From positions 1 to 21,604 of the forward strand of contig DVJH01000078.1 of assembly GCA_018710795.1 (NCBI GenBank): 21,604 nucleotides of DNA. Reading direction: 5' to 3'. Shown piece after piece: positions 1 through 7,122 of the stretch. Below the pieces are notes generated by a model. The model searched no databases. It was not told the DNA's origin and saw only the letters and a list, made by a program, of their open reading frames with translations. Positions within the stretch are counted from its first letter, which is position 1; each line of letters starts with the position of its first letter. The position numbers and the translations under genes were made by a program. Source of the stretch: Candidatus Galligastranaerophilus gallistercoris. GTDB taxonomy: Bacteria > Cyanobacteriota > Vampirovibrionia > Gastranaerophilales > Gastranaerophilaceae.

Positions 1-651
1 GATGATAATGAAAGATTAAAAGATATCCATGATGCATTTTTAAATAAAACAATCGATACAATTATCGCTCTTCGGGGCGGATACGGCGCAATAAGACTTT
101 TGGATAAAATCGATTATGAACTGATTAAAGAAAACAAAAAAACCTTTGTCGGCTTTTCCGATATTACTTTGCTTTTGGTTTCTTTTTATAAAAGGGCTAA
201 TCTTGTATCCTTCCACGGTAAAATGGAAATAAACGGCGTTATTAATATGGACGATAAGGAATTTTTAAACTATAAAAATTCAATTGAAAATAAAATCTTT
301 AATTCAAACCTTAAAGGGGGAATTCTATGGGGCGGAAACCTTGCTTCGATTATTTCTCTTTTCGGTTCTGACCCCGATACGTATATCCCGGATGAAGATA
401 TTATTTTATTTCTTGAAGACATAAATGAACCCGATTATAAAATTGACAGAATGTTTAATCAGATTTTAAGAAATATTCCTTTGAGGGAAAAAATAAAAGG
501 CGTAATATTCGGGGAATTTATCGGTGCGGGCAGATACCTTGAAGATATAAAAGAAGAATTTATAAATTCTCTTTGTGTTCCTTATGAAAACAAATCTGAT
601 ATCGGGCACGGCGAATCAAATATTGTTGTTCCCTTCGGTATTAAAATTTAA
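1..651 (+). CDS. ldcA: LD-carboxypeptidase, peptidase family S66 (5' truncated by window edge)
   Basis: Reading frame 1 is open from the first base, so the N-terminus lies outside the window and 216 residues remain. S66 enzymes remove the terminal D-alanine from muropeptide tetrapeptides during cell-wall recycling. Family landmarks in window numbering: ALRGGYGA at 23-30; GFSD at 51-54 with the nucleophile Ser53; GGNL near 111-114; LEDINEP with the expected Glu139; and GHGESN near the C-terminus with the expected His203. Order and spacing of Ser, Glu and His match the family. The protein ends about where S66 proteins end, so only the front is missing. A leftmost TTG at position 100 lies inside the conserved RGGYGA region and is not the true start. 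No signal peptide can be judged. The next gene follows after 60 bp. Confidence 0.93.
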   Translation, partial: DDNERLKDIHDAFLNKTIDTIIALRGGYGAIRLLDKIDYELIKENKKTFVGFSDITLLLVSFYKRANLVSFHGKMEINGVINMDDKEFLNYKNSIENKIFNSNLKGGILWGGNLASIISLFGSDPDTYIPDEDIILFLEDINEPDYKIDRMFNQILRNIPLREKIKGVIFGEFIGAGRYLEDIKEEFINSLCVPYENKSDIGHGESNIVVPFGIKI

Positions 652-695
652 TTTTTAATTAAAATTTTGCTTGTGCAAAAATATTTTTTTTGAAA

Positions 696-701
696 TATAA
701 T
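696..701 (+). promoter_or_regulatory. Perfect -10 box (TATAAT) just upstream of the biotin ligase
   Basis: TATAAT at 696-701 lies 10 bp before the ATG at 712. Transcription would start near 708, leaving an untranslated leader of only about 4 nt. No Shine-Dalgarno sequence precedes the ATG. No good -35 hexamer is visible at normal spacing; a weak TTGTGC at 671-676 has a 19-bp spacer. Leaderless expression is an inference. Confidence 0.4.
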
Positions 702-711
702 AACACTTGAT

Positions 712-1287
712 ATGCTCTATAATATAATCAAATTGGATAGTGTTGATTCTACAAACCTTTGGGCAAGAAAGAATTTGTCCAAATTAAAAAATTTCGATTG
801 TGTCAGCGCGGATATTCAAACAGCGGGACATGGACAGTTTGAAAGAAAATGGTTTTCAACTTCTTTAAACGGCGGAAACATTTATCTTTCAATTGTTTTA
901 AAACCCGATAATATTGAACATTTAAACGAATTGACAAGATATACGAGCATTATCGTTTCAAATGTGTTAAAAAAATATAATCTGAACCCCGATTTTAAGT
1001 TTCCGAACGATGTTTTAATTAACGGTAAAAAAATATCCGGCATTTTGGCAGAGTCGGTTTTTATAGGTTCGGAATTAAAAGGTGTTATAGTCGGTATCGG
1101 AATTAATTTGAATCTTGATTCAAACGAGCTTCAAAATATAGACATTGAAGCCACGTCAGTATTTAACGAAATAAATAAACCCGTTGATAAACAAAGCTTT
1201 TTGAATGAATTTCTGGATGAATTTTTTAATAATTACGAAGATTTTATCAAAAACGGAATTCAAGAATTAAATTACGTTAAAAATTAG
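712..1287 (+). CDS. birA: Biotin--protein ligase, catalytic domain only
   Basis: The product (191 aa) is a BirA-type ligase. It makes biotinyl-5'-AMP and transfers biotin to a lysine of a carrier domain. Visible motifs: DSVDSTN at 9-15; the biotin/AMP loop GHGQFERKW at 39-47, with His in place of the usual second Arg of GRGRxGRxW; KFPNDVLINGKKISGIL at 96-112, with the catalytic-type Lys; and VGIGINLN at 127-134. There is no N-terminal winged helix, so it should not act as a repressor. The protein stops right after the central domain, so the usual small SH3-like C-terminal domain is absent or reduced. At 34 bp downstream lies a gene with an EAMKM biotin site, its obvious substrate. The start has no Shine-Dalgarno but a -10 box close by. 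Confidence 0.9.
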   Translation: MLYNIIKLDSVDSTNLWARKNLSKLKNFDCVSADIQTAGHGQFERKWFSTSLNGGNIYLSIVLKPDNIEHLNELTRYTSIIVSNVLKKYNLNPDFKFPNDVLINGKKISGILAESVFIGSELKGVIVGIGINLNLDSNELQNIDIEATSVFNEINKPVDKQSFLNEFLDEFFNNYEDFIKNGIQELNYVKN

Positions 1288-1321
1288 GTACATAAATATA
1301 TAGGAGAAAAGGGGACACAAA

Positions 1322-3115
1322 ATGACAAAAAAACAAATTAAAGTTATGGATACCTCATTCCGCGACGGTTTTCAATCCGTATACGGCGCAAGGGTGTTTA
1401 CAAAAGACTTTTTACCCGCTCTTGAATCTGCGGTTGCTGCAGGCATACGCCATTTTGAAGTAGGCGGCGGCGCAAGATTTCAATCGCCCATTTTTTATTG
1501 CAACGAAAATGCATTTGAAATGATGGATACGATTAGAAGAACGGTAGGCGATGATATTAACCTTCAAACTCTTGCAAGAGGCGTTAATGTTGTGGGCTTG
1601 GATTCTCAACCCAAAGACATTATCAATCTTCATGCCAAATTATTCAAAAAACACGGCATGACGACAATCAGAAACTTTGACGCCCTAAACGATGTTAATA
1701 ACCTTATTTATTCGGGACAATGTATAGTCGATAACGGTTTAAACCATGAAGTTACGATTACCATGATGGAGCTTCCGATCGGGTGCCAAGGCGCTCATGA
1801 CGTTGATTTTTATATCAGAGTTTTAAGAAATATTTTGGATGCGGGCATTCCTTTTACCTCTTTAGCATTTAAAGACGCATCCGGAACTTCGGCTCCGAGA
1901 AAAGTTTACGAAACGATAAAGAAAACAAGAGAAATTCTTGGCTCTGACGCTCATATCAGATTCCATTCCCACGAAACGGCAGGCACGGGTCTTCAGGCTT
2001 ATATCGCAGCGCTTGACGGCGGTGCGGACGGTATTGACCTTGCAATGAAACCCGTTTCGGGCGGAACAAGCCAGCCTGATATTGTTTCAATGTGGCATGC
2101 ACTTAAAGGTACGGATTATGATTTGGGCATTGATATTGAAAAAATATTGGAAACCGAAGAAGTATTCAAAGAATGTATGAAAGATTACTTCCTTCCCCCC
2201 GAAGCTCTTTCGGTTAATCCGATGATTATATCATCCCCGCTCCCAGGCGGTGCACTTACCGCTAATACTCAGATGATGAGAGATAACGGTACTATGGATA
2301 AATTCCCCGAAGTTGTTAAAGCAATGAAGGAAGTTGTTGAAAAAGGCGGTTTTGCAACAAGCGTTACTCCGGTTTCACAATTCTATTTCCAGCAGGCTTA
2401 TTCTAACGTAATGTTCGGCAACTGGACAAAAATGACCGAAGGATACGGCAAAATGGTATTGGGCTATTTCGGAAAAACACCGTGCGAACCCGATCCTGCA
2501 ATCGTTAAGGAAGCAAGCGAACAATTGGGGCTTAACCCCACAACCGAAACCGTTCTTGAATTGAACGAAAAAGACCCGAATAAAGGTGTTGCTCCCGCAA
2601 CAAAAATGCTTGAAGACGCTGGACTTCCCGTTAACGACGAAAATATCTTTATTGCGGCAACCTGCAAAGAAAAAGGCATTTTATTTCTTCAAGGTAAAGG
2701 TCAAATCGGTGTCAGAAAAAATGCCGATGTTAAAAAAGATTCTTCAGACCCTGCCGACAGACCCGAAGGATACACGGTTTCAGTTAACAATAAAAAATAT
2801 TCCGTCAGAATTGAAGGCAAAAAAGCTCTTGTTAACGGCAAAGCATACGATATTGACGTTAAAGAAGGTATTGAAGCTAAAGTCGGCGTTGCACCCTCTG
2901 AAGGTGTTCCCGTTAAAGCGCCTGTTCCGGGGCTTGTACTTAAACTTTTGGTCTCAGAAGGCGATTATGTAAATAAAGATGATGAAATTTTGACATTGGA
3001 AGCAATGAAAATGGAATCTGCAATTAAATCACCTCAGGCAGGCACCGTTAAAAGCATTGAAGTATCAGTCGGCGATCAGGTTAAAACTTCTCAAGTACTG
3101 GTAGTTTTAGGATAA
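1322..3115 (+). CDS. oadA: Biotin-dependent carboxyltransferase/decarboxylase alpha subunit (OadA/PycB family)
   Basis: The product (597 aa) combines a TIM-barrel carboxyltransferase, a PYC/OADA-type middle domain and a C-terminal biotinyl domain. In the family it moves CO2 from oxaloacetate, or a similar acid, to biotin. Barrel motifs: VMDTSFRDGFQSV at 8-20 with metal ligand Asp10; FKDASG with the carbamylated-type Lys184; HSH at 215-217 as further metal ligands; and PVSGGTSQPD near 244-253. The biotin site is EAMKM with Lys563, 34 residues from the end. The linker before the biotinyl domain is short (about 20 residues), not the long Pro/Ala linker of classical OadA. FEVGGGARFQ near 45-54 replaces the usual WGGATFD motif, so the substrate may differ from oxaloacetate. 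AGGAG at 1302-1306 and GGGG at 1311-1314 precede the ATG. It lies between the biotin ligase and OadB. Confidence 0.9.
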   Translation: MTKKQIKVMDTSFRDGFQSVYGARVFTKDFLPALESAVAAGIRHFEVGGGARFQSPIFYCNENAFEMMDTIRRTVGDDINLQTLARGVNVVGLDSQPKDIINLHAKLFKKHGMTTIRNFDALNDVNNLIYSGQCIVDNGLNHEVTITMMELPIGCQGAHDVDFYIRVLRNILDAGIPFTSLAFKDASGTSAPRKVYETIKKTREILGSDAHIRFHSHETAGTGLQAYIAALDGGADGIDLAMKPVSGGTSQPDIVSMWHALKGTDYDLGIDIEKILETEEVFKECMKDYFLPPEALSVNPMIISSPLPGGALTANTQMMRDNGTMDKFPEVVKAMKEVVEKGGFATSVTPVSQFYFQQAYSNVMFGNWTKMTEGYGKMVLGYFGKTPCEPDPAIVKEASEQLGLNPTTETVLELNEKDPNKGVAPATKMLEDAGLPVNDENIFIAATCKEKGILFLQGKGQIGVRKNADVKKDSSDPADRPEGYTVSVNNKKYSVRIEGKKALVNGKAYDIDVKEGIEAKVGVAPSEGVPVKAPVPGLVLKLLVSEGDYVNKDDEILTLEAMKMESAIKSPQAGTVKSIEVSVGDQVKTSQVLVVLG

Positions 3116-3130
3116 CGGAGGGCTTTAACC

Positions 3131-4303
3131 ATGAACTTTTTTGACAGTTTAAAATCTCTATGGGGTTCAACAGGTCTTGCCAATATGTTCCCCGCTCCCG
3201 ATCCTTCGTTGTCGGGGTTTGAGCAAATACTTCATCAATTCGGCTCGCCCATAATGATACTTGTTTGCTGCTTTTTATTGTGGCTAGGTATTAAAAAACA
3301 ATTTGAACCGTTATTGCTTGTTCCGATTGCATTCGGCGGAATTTTATCAAACATTCCCGTTGTTGACATTTCGGGTCCCGCAGGCTTTTTGGGCATCATT
3401 TATGAAGCAGGTATCCATCAAGGTTTATTCCCTTTGATGATATTTATGGGTGTCGGCGCCATGACGGATTTCGGACCTTTGATTGCAAACCCTAAAACTG
3501 CATTATTGGGCGGTGCGGCGCAGTTTGGTATATTCGGCGCATTGCTTCTTGCATTATGCGTGTTCGGGTTTTCAATGCCGCAGGCGGCTTCTATCGGTAT
3601 CATAGGCGGTGCCGACGGTCCTACTTCAATTTATGTTACCAGCCGTCTTGCGCCCGAATTATTGGGTGCTATTGCGGTTGCTGCATATTCATATATGGCT
3701 CTGGTTCCCGTTATTCAACCACCCATTATGAAACTTCTTACAACCGAAGAAGAACGTAAAATTGAAATGGTTCAATTAAGAGAAGTTTCTCAAAGAGAAA
3801 AAATCGTATTCCCTCTTGTTGTTTTAGGGTTATGTATTTTACTTCTGCCCGATGCATGTCCTCTCGTAGGAGCTTTGGCATTCGGTAATCTTTGTAAAGA
3901 ATCAGGCGTTGTTGAAAGATTATCCAACACTCTTCAAAACGAATTTATCAATATTGTAACCATTCTTTTGGGGCTTTCCGTCGGTTCAAAACTTTCAGCA
4001 AGCCAATTTTTAACAGTTCAGACATTGTTTATTCTTATCCTGGGTATTATTGCATTTGGTCTTGCAACGGCTATGGGTGTAATATTCGGTAAGATAATGA
4101 ATAAATGCTCCAAGACTCCTATTAACCCGCTTATCGGTGCTGCAGGTGTTTCTGCGGTTCCTATGTCTGCAAGGGTTGTAAACAAGGTCGGTTTGGAAGC
4201 AAACAATCAAAACTATCTTTTGATGCATGCCATGGGTCCTAACGTATCCGGTGTAATCGGCTCTGCCGTTGCCGCAGGCGTTTTGCTTTCAATGTGCAGA
4301 TAA
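3131..4303 (+). CDS. oadB: Sodium-pumping decarboxylase beta subunit (OadB/GcdB/MmdB family)
   Basis: The product (390 aa) is a polytopic inner-membrane protein. In the family it releases CO2 from carboxybiotin and couples this to sodium export. Signatures: GVGAMTDFGPLIANPK at 107-122; IGGADGPTSIY at 158-168 with Asp162, equivalent to the sodium/proton-binding Asp203 of the Klebsiella protein; and NPLIGAAGVSAVPMSARV at 332-349, keeping the Asn and Ser nine residues apart (Asn332, Ser341). About ten hydrophobic segments can be seen. GGAGG at 3117-3121, nine bases before the ATG, is a strong ribosome-binding site. The gene starts 15 bp after oadA, so the two are one operon. No small single-pass gamma subunit gene (oadG) occurs before oadA, after oadB or elsewhere in the window. 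Confidence 0.95.
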   Translation: MNFFDSLKSLWGSTGLANMFPAPDPSLSGFEQILHQFGSPIMILVCCFLLWLGIKKQFEPLLLVPIAFGGILSNIPVVDISGPAGFLGIIYEAGIHQGLFPLMIFMGVGAMTDFGPLIANPKTALLGGAAQFGIFGALLLALCVFGFSMPQAASIGIIGGADGPTSIYVTSRLAPELLGAIAVAAYSYMALVPVIQPPIMKLLTTEEERKIEMVQLREVSQREKIVFPLVVLGLCILLLPDACPLVGALAFGNLCKESGVVERLSNTLQNEFINIVTILLGLSVGSKLSASQFLTVQTLFILILGIIAFGLATAMGVIFGKIMNKCSKTPINPLIGAAGVSAVPMSARVVNKVGLEANNQNYLLMHAMGPNVSGVIGSAVAAGVLLSMCR

Positions 4304-4315
4304 TATAAAAACAAT

Positions 4316-4346
4316 AAAAAAGCGGGCAAAATTGCCCGCTTTTTTT
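4316..4346. terminator. Bidirectional rho-independent terminator
   Basis: AGCGGGCAA at 4321-4329 pairs perfectly with TTGCCCGCT at 4332-4340. A-residues flank the left side and T-residues the right, so it works in both directions. It ends the oad operon on the plus strand and the split small gene on the minus strand. Confidence 0.9.
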
Positions 4347-4351
4347 ATATT

Positions 4352-4763
4352 CTATAATATCGTATTTTTATCAAGTTCTTCTATTTCAAAGCTTCCCGTA
4401 ATTTTATCCGTCAGCATTTGTTTTTCATCATCAGATAAGATATCGTCCGTACTCATAAGTTCTTGAACATCATCCATTGCATATTCTGCCGTTTTTTCAT
4501 TGTTTTTTGGCGAATATGAACGGTATTCATCGGTTGTTTTAAATGTCAGGCTGATTAAATCCGCAAAATTTTTCTTCTTTTTATCGTCCATAACAAAAAT
4601 GTAATCCCAACCTGTCGGGATAGAGCGCATTTTTCTGTCGACATTATAAAAATATTCCGTTGTTTCTCTTGAATTTGTTTTCGGAGGCTTTTATAATATT
4701 TTCTTTTCCGGTATAGCTTTGAAAATGGTTTAAACCGGTGTATGATATTTTATTTACCTGCAT
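4352..4763 (-). pseudogene. Unknown small gene broken by a one-base frameshift
   Basis: Two minus-strand frames join head to tail. The first begins with ATG at 4763, with AAGG six bases ahead, and encodes 39 residues starting MQVNKISYTG before a stop at 4644-4646. The second runs to 4352 and its first internal ATG is at 4630, but it is open well upstream of that. The switch must lie between 4646 and 4693. Removing one base from the five-A tract at 4648-4652 (five T on the coding strand) joins NNGIF to YNVDRKMRSIPTGWDY and gives one protein of 136 residues. The joined product is soluble, Lys/Asp/Glu-rich in its second half and has no motif I recognise. It could be a real mutation, slippage-dependent expression or a sequencing error. 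It ends at the shared terminator. Confidence 0.6.
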
Positions 4764-4790
4764 TGTTTTCCTTAATTTAAAAATTTGTTT

Positions 4791-4820
4791 ATTCTGCATA
4801 CTAAAAAAAACATCTGTCAA
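4791..4820 (-). promoter_or_regulatory. Probable promoter of the split small gene
   Basis: On the minus strand a perfect TTGACA (4820-4815) is followed after 18 bp by CAGAAT (4796-4791). The predicted start is about 20 nt before the ATG at 4763, which has its own Shine-Dalgarno. This supports a start at 4763 rather than any start further upstream. Confidence 0.5.
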
Positions 4821-4906
4821 TTGCCGATTTGAACGATTAATTGTTAATAAATGTAAAATTTTTGACAAAAAACTTGCTCCATGACGCAAAAAACTTTTTT
4901 TACAGG

Positions 4907-4992
4907 TATTATAATAGGCGTAAACTCCTCTATAAACTCCGTAATACTAATTCTATCCATCACGGCTAATCTTTATGATTGCCGTTTTTTTT
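4907..4992 (+). ncRNA. Candidate ~70-nt small RNA with promoter and intrinsic terminator
   Basis: A perfect TATAAT at 4910-4915 gives an expected start near 4922. About 40 nt later a strong terminator hairpin with eight T begins at 4962. No plus-strand reading frame lies between, and both flanking genes are on the minus strand, so this unit has its own purpose. The transcript begins with a direct repeat, TAAACTCC at 4921-4928 and 4933-4940. The first copy continues as CTCCTC, which is complementary to Shine-Dalgarno sequences (GAGGAG). That would suit a base-pairing RNA that blocks ribosome binding. There is no convincing -35 hexamer at the right distance, so the promoter call is moderate. 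The terminator overlaps the stop codon of the convergent ATPase gene. Confidence 0.5.
4962..4992 (+). terminator. Rho-independent terminator, plus strand only
   Basis: ACGGC at 4962-4966 and AATC at 4968-4971 pair with GATT and GCCGT at 4977-4985. There is one bulged T and a five-base loop. T-residues fill 4985-4992. On the minus strand no T-run follows, so it does not end the ATPase gene, whose stop codon sits inside this T-run. Confidence 0.8.
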
Positions 4993-6337
4993 ATATATTA
5001 ACGTCCCGCATCATATCTTTAAGAGCCTGAATTGTTGTATCCATGGACACTAAATCAGTGGTTTTCTGCTGCAAAAATCCGTTAATTTTCGGCATCAATT
5101 CTATTGCAATATCAAGTTTGGGGTTTGAACCGGTTTGATACATGCCTACATCTATAAGGTCTTTATTTTCACGATACAACGCCAGAAGTTGCCTCATTTT
5201 GGCGGCGGCTGCCTGATGTTCTTTATCCGTAATTTCGGTAAACAACCTTGAAACAGACCCCAAAACATCAATAGCAGGGTAATGGTTCATTTCCGCCACT
5301 TTTCTCGATAAGAAAATGTGCCCGTCAACGATACCTCTTACGATGTCTACAATGGGGTCGGTTATATCGTCCCCTTCCATTAAGACCGTATATAGCGCCG
5401 TGATTGAACCTTTTTCGGAATTCCCCGTCCGCTCAAGCGCTCTTTGAAGCCATGAAAAAATTGAAGGCGGATATCCTTTCATGGTAGGCGGCTCTCCTAT
5501 TGAAAGCCCTACTTCTCTGCCCGCCATAGCACACCTTGTAACGGTGTCTGTCATCAAGAAAACTTTTTTACCTTTATCTCTGAAATATTCACAAACCGAT
5601 GTTGCGGCCAAAAGGCATTTCATTCTGATTAGAGGGGGAAGGTCGCCCGTTGCGCAGACGATGACGGATTTTTTCATGCCTTCTTCGCCTAAGGAATTTA
5701 CCATAAATTCTTTAACTTCTCTGCCGCGTTCTCCAATCAGCGCCATAACGTTAACATCGGCTTCCGAATTTCTTGCAATCATGCCCAATGTCGTACTTTT
5801 TCCGACCCCTGAACCTGCAAAAAGCCCCATTCTCTGTCCGCCGCCAAGCGTTAAAAGCCCGTCAATTGCTCTGATTCCGGTTGATATCATGTCTTTTATA
5901 ATCGTGCGGTGAAATGCATCGGGCACATTTCCGTTAATATTAACATATTCTGCCCCCTCTAAATCTAGGGGTCTGCCGTCCATCGGTTCTCCCAAGGGGT
6001 TAATTAATCTTCCGAGCAAAAAGTCGCCGACGGGAAGCATAATCGGACCGCCCGTTGTTTCGACCAAAGACCCCTGACCTATCCCTGCTCCGTCATATAA
6101 AAGAAGCAATTGCGCCATTTCGCCTTTAAAGGCAACAACTTCTGCCGCCTTTTTTTCGCCCGTATACGTTTGTATATAGCATAAATCTCCGATTTTAAGC
6201 CCCGGCAGTTTTACTTCTACGGTGAGTCCCACAAGCTTTGAAACAACTCCTTTATATTTATATAACGGAAGATTTTCAAGCGTTTCCAAAGCTTTTATTT
6301 TTGCATTATGAATTTTATATTCAAATTCTTCATTCAT
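4991..6337 (-). CDS. fliI: FliI/SctN-type export ATPase (flagellar or type III secretion)
   Basis: The product (448 aa) has the full length and order of the flagellar/type III ATPases, which are relatives of the F1 beta subunit. An N-terminal beta-barrel region is followed by the P-loop GSGVGKST at 175-182, the catalytic Glu203 in IGERG, the Walker B strand ending at Asp264 (VFLMTD), GREVGLSIGEPPTMKGYPP around 273-291 and LMEGDDITDPIVDIVRGI near 319-336. AGSGVGKST with GREVGL and GEPPT separates it from F1 and V-type subunits. It hydrolyses ATP to help unfold or deliver export substrates at the inner membrane. No other flagellar or secretion gene is in the window, so which machine it serves cannot be told. 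It has its own start after an upstream terminator; GGA lies seven bases before the ATG. Confidence 0.92.
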   Translation of the reverse strand: MNEEFEYKIHNAKIKALETLENLPLYKYKGVVSKLVGLTVEVKLPGLKIGDLCYIQTYTGEKKAAEVVAFKGEMAQLLLLYDGAGIGQGSLVETTGGPIMLPVGDFLLGRLINPLGEPMDGRPLDLEGAEYVNINGNVPDAFHRTIIKDMISTGIRAIDGLLTLGGGQRMGLFAGSGVGKSTTLGMIARNSEADVNVMALIGERGREVKEFMVNSLGEEGMKKSVIVCATGDLPPLIRMKCLLAATSVCEYFRDKGKKVFLMTDTVTRCAMAGREVGLSIGEPPTMKGYPPSIFSWLQRALERTGNSEKGSITALYTVLMEGDDITDPIVDIVRGIVDGHIFLSRKVAEMNHYPAIDVLGSVSRLFTEITDKEHQAAAAKMRQLLALYRENKDLIDVGMYQTGSNPKLDIAIELMPKINGFLQQKTTDLVSMDTTIQALKDMMRDVNI

Positions 6338-6392
6338 ACATTTATCCGTAAAATATATTAATAATCTATCAAATTATTTCAATTCGGGCAAT

Positions 6393-6425
6393 TAAAAGCC
6401 CTCTTTTTTATAAAAAAGAGGGCTT
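6393..6425 (-). terminator. Terminator after the Gly/Ala-rich gene
   Basis: A perfect 14-bp inverted repeat, AAGCCCTCTTTTTT at 6396-6409 and its complement at 6412-6425, lies between the gene ending at 6455 and the ATPase gene. On the minus strand the stem is followed by a short T-rich stretch. It separates the two transcription units. Confidence 0.75.
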
Positions 6426-6454
6426 ATGCTTATATTAATTGTGCTTGATATTTA

Positions 6455-7042
6455 TTATTCAACTTCATGTTTTGCTTCGATATAGCCTGATTTTGCCGCA
6501 TTATTTATTGCAACAAGAGGTGTTGCAACCGCTAAAATTGCGGCACCCGTAAGAATTGCAGCTTTTGCGGCGGGAGTTGCGTTTAAGAATTTTCTGCCTA
6601 TACCTGAAAGTTTAACTTTGTCTTTAAGAGATATTGTTTCGGGGGCATGTATTCCTTCAATGGAGTCTGCAATCAAGTTGCTTGGGACTGATATTTTGTC
6701 TAATGATTTTCCCACATTGCTTATGAAATTGTTAAGCCCTTTTTGCGCTTTTTTGGAAACCCCTGTTACAAGCGCTGCGGCACCTGCGCCGATTCCCGTT
6801 GCACCGAGAAGGCTTCCCGTATCTTTAAGGCTTTCTTTGGTTATTTCGGCTAATGCGCCTTTTTTGTTTTCGACTTTATCGTTTGTCATAATGTGTGTAT
6901 AGCTTCCGATGCATCCGACGGGTTTTCCCGTTTTTTCACTTATCTTCTTACTTGCTTTGCTTGTAGCGGCAAATGCTCCGATACCTGCGCCCAGTCCTGC
7001 TGCGGTTGTTAATGCGCAAATTCCTGCTTTTTGTAAATTCAT
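6455..7042 (-). CDS. Unknown Gly/Ala-rich protein with hydrophobic ends
   Basis: The product (195 aa) is not one I recognise. It has a hydrophobic Gly/Ala stretch at residues 7-27, a second such stretch (GATGIGAGAAALVTGV) near 79-94 and a third near 158-178 (AAKAAILTGAAILAVATPL). Polar, Lys-rich segments lie between them. The pattern fits a small protein that sits in or on a membrane, or a phasin- or pore-like amphipath; none of this is proven. No standard signal-peptidase site stands out. AGGA lies about ten bases before the ATG. A hydrolase with a signal peptide is encoded 80 bp upstream on the same strand, and no terminator is obvious between them, so the two may be cotranscribed. A terminator follows at 6396-6425. 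Confidence 0.75.
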   Translation of the reverse strand: MNLQKAGICALTTAAGLGAGIGAFAATSKASKKISEKTGKPVGCIGSYTHIMTNDKVENKKGALAEITKESLKDTGSLLGATGIGAGAAALVTGVSKKAQKGLNNFISNVGKSLDKISVPSNLIADSIEGIHAPETISLKDKVKLSGIGRKFLNATPAAKAAILTGAAILAVATPLVAINNAAKSGYIEAKHEVE

Positions 7043-7122
7043 TGGGGAGTCTTCCTTTCTCTATTTTTTATGTTTTTTTAAAACTGCCGAATAGATGAAA
7101 TTGCCCCTTTGATATTTTCCGC

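Noticed and set aside
4862..4867. Perfect TTGACA on the plus strand as -35 for the small RNA
   Set aside because: The distance to TATAAT at 4910 is over 40 bp, and no acceptable -10 lies 16-18 bp downstream, so it is probably chance.
4764..4889. Upstream extension of the split small gene to 4889
   Set aside because: The ATG at 4763 has its own Shine-Dalgarno and a promoter at 4791-4820; the extended part overlaps that promoter and has no ribosome-binding site.
5481..5912. 143-aa antisense frame within the export ATPase gene
   Set aside because: It is a shadow frame opposite the P-loop region without start signals.
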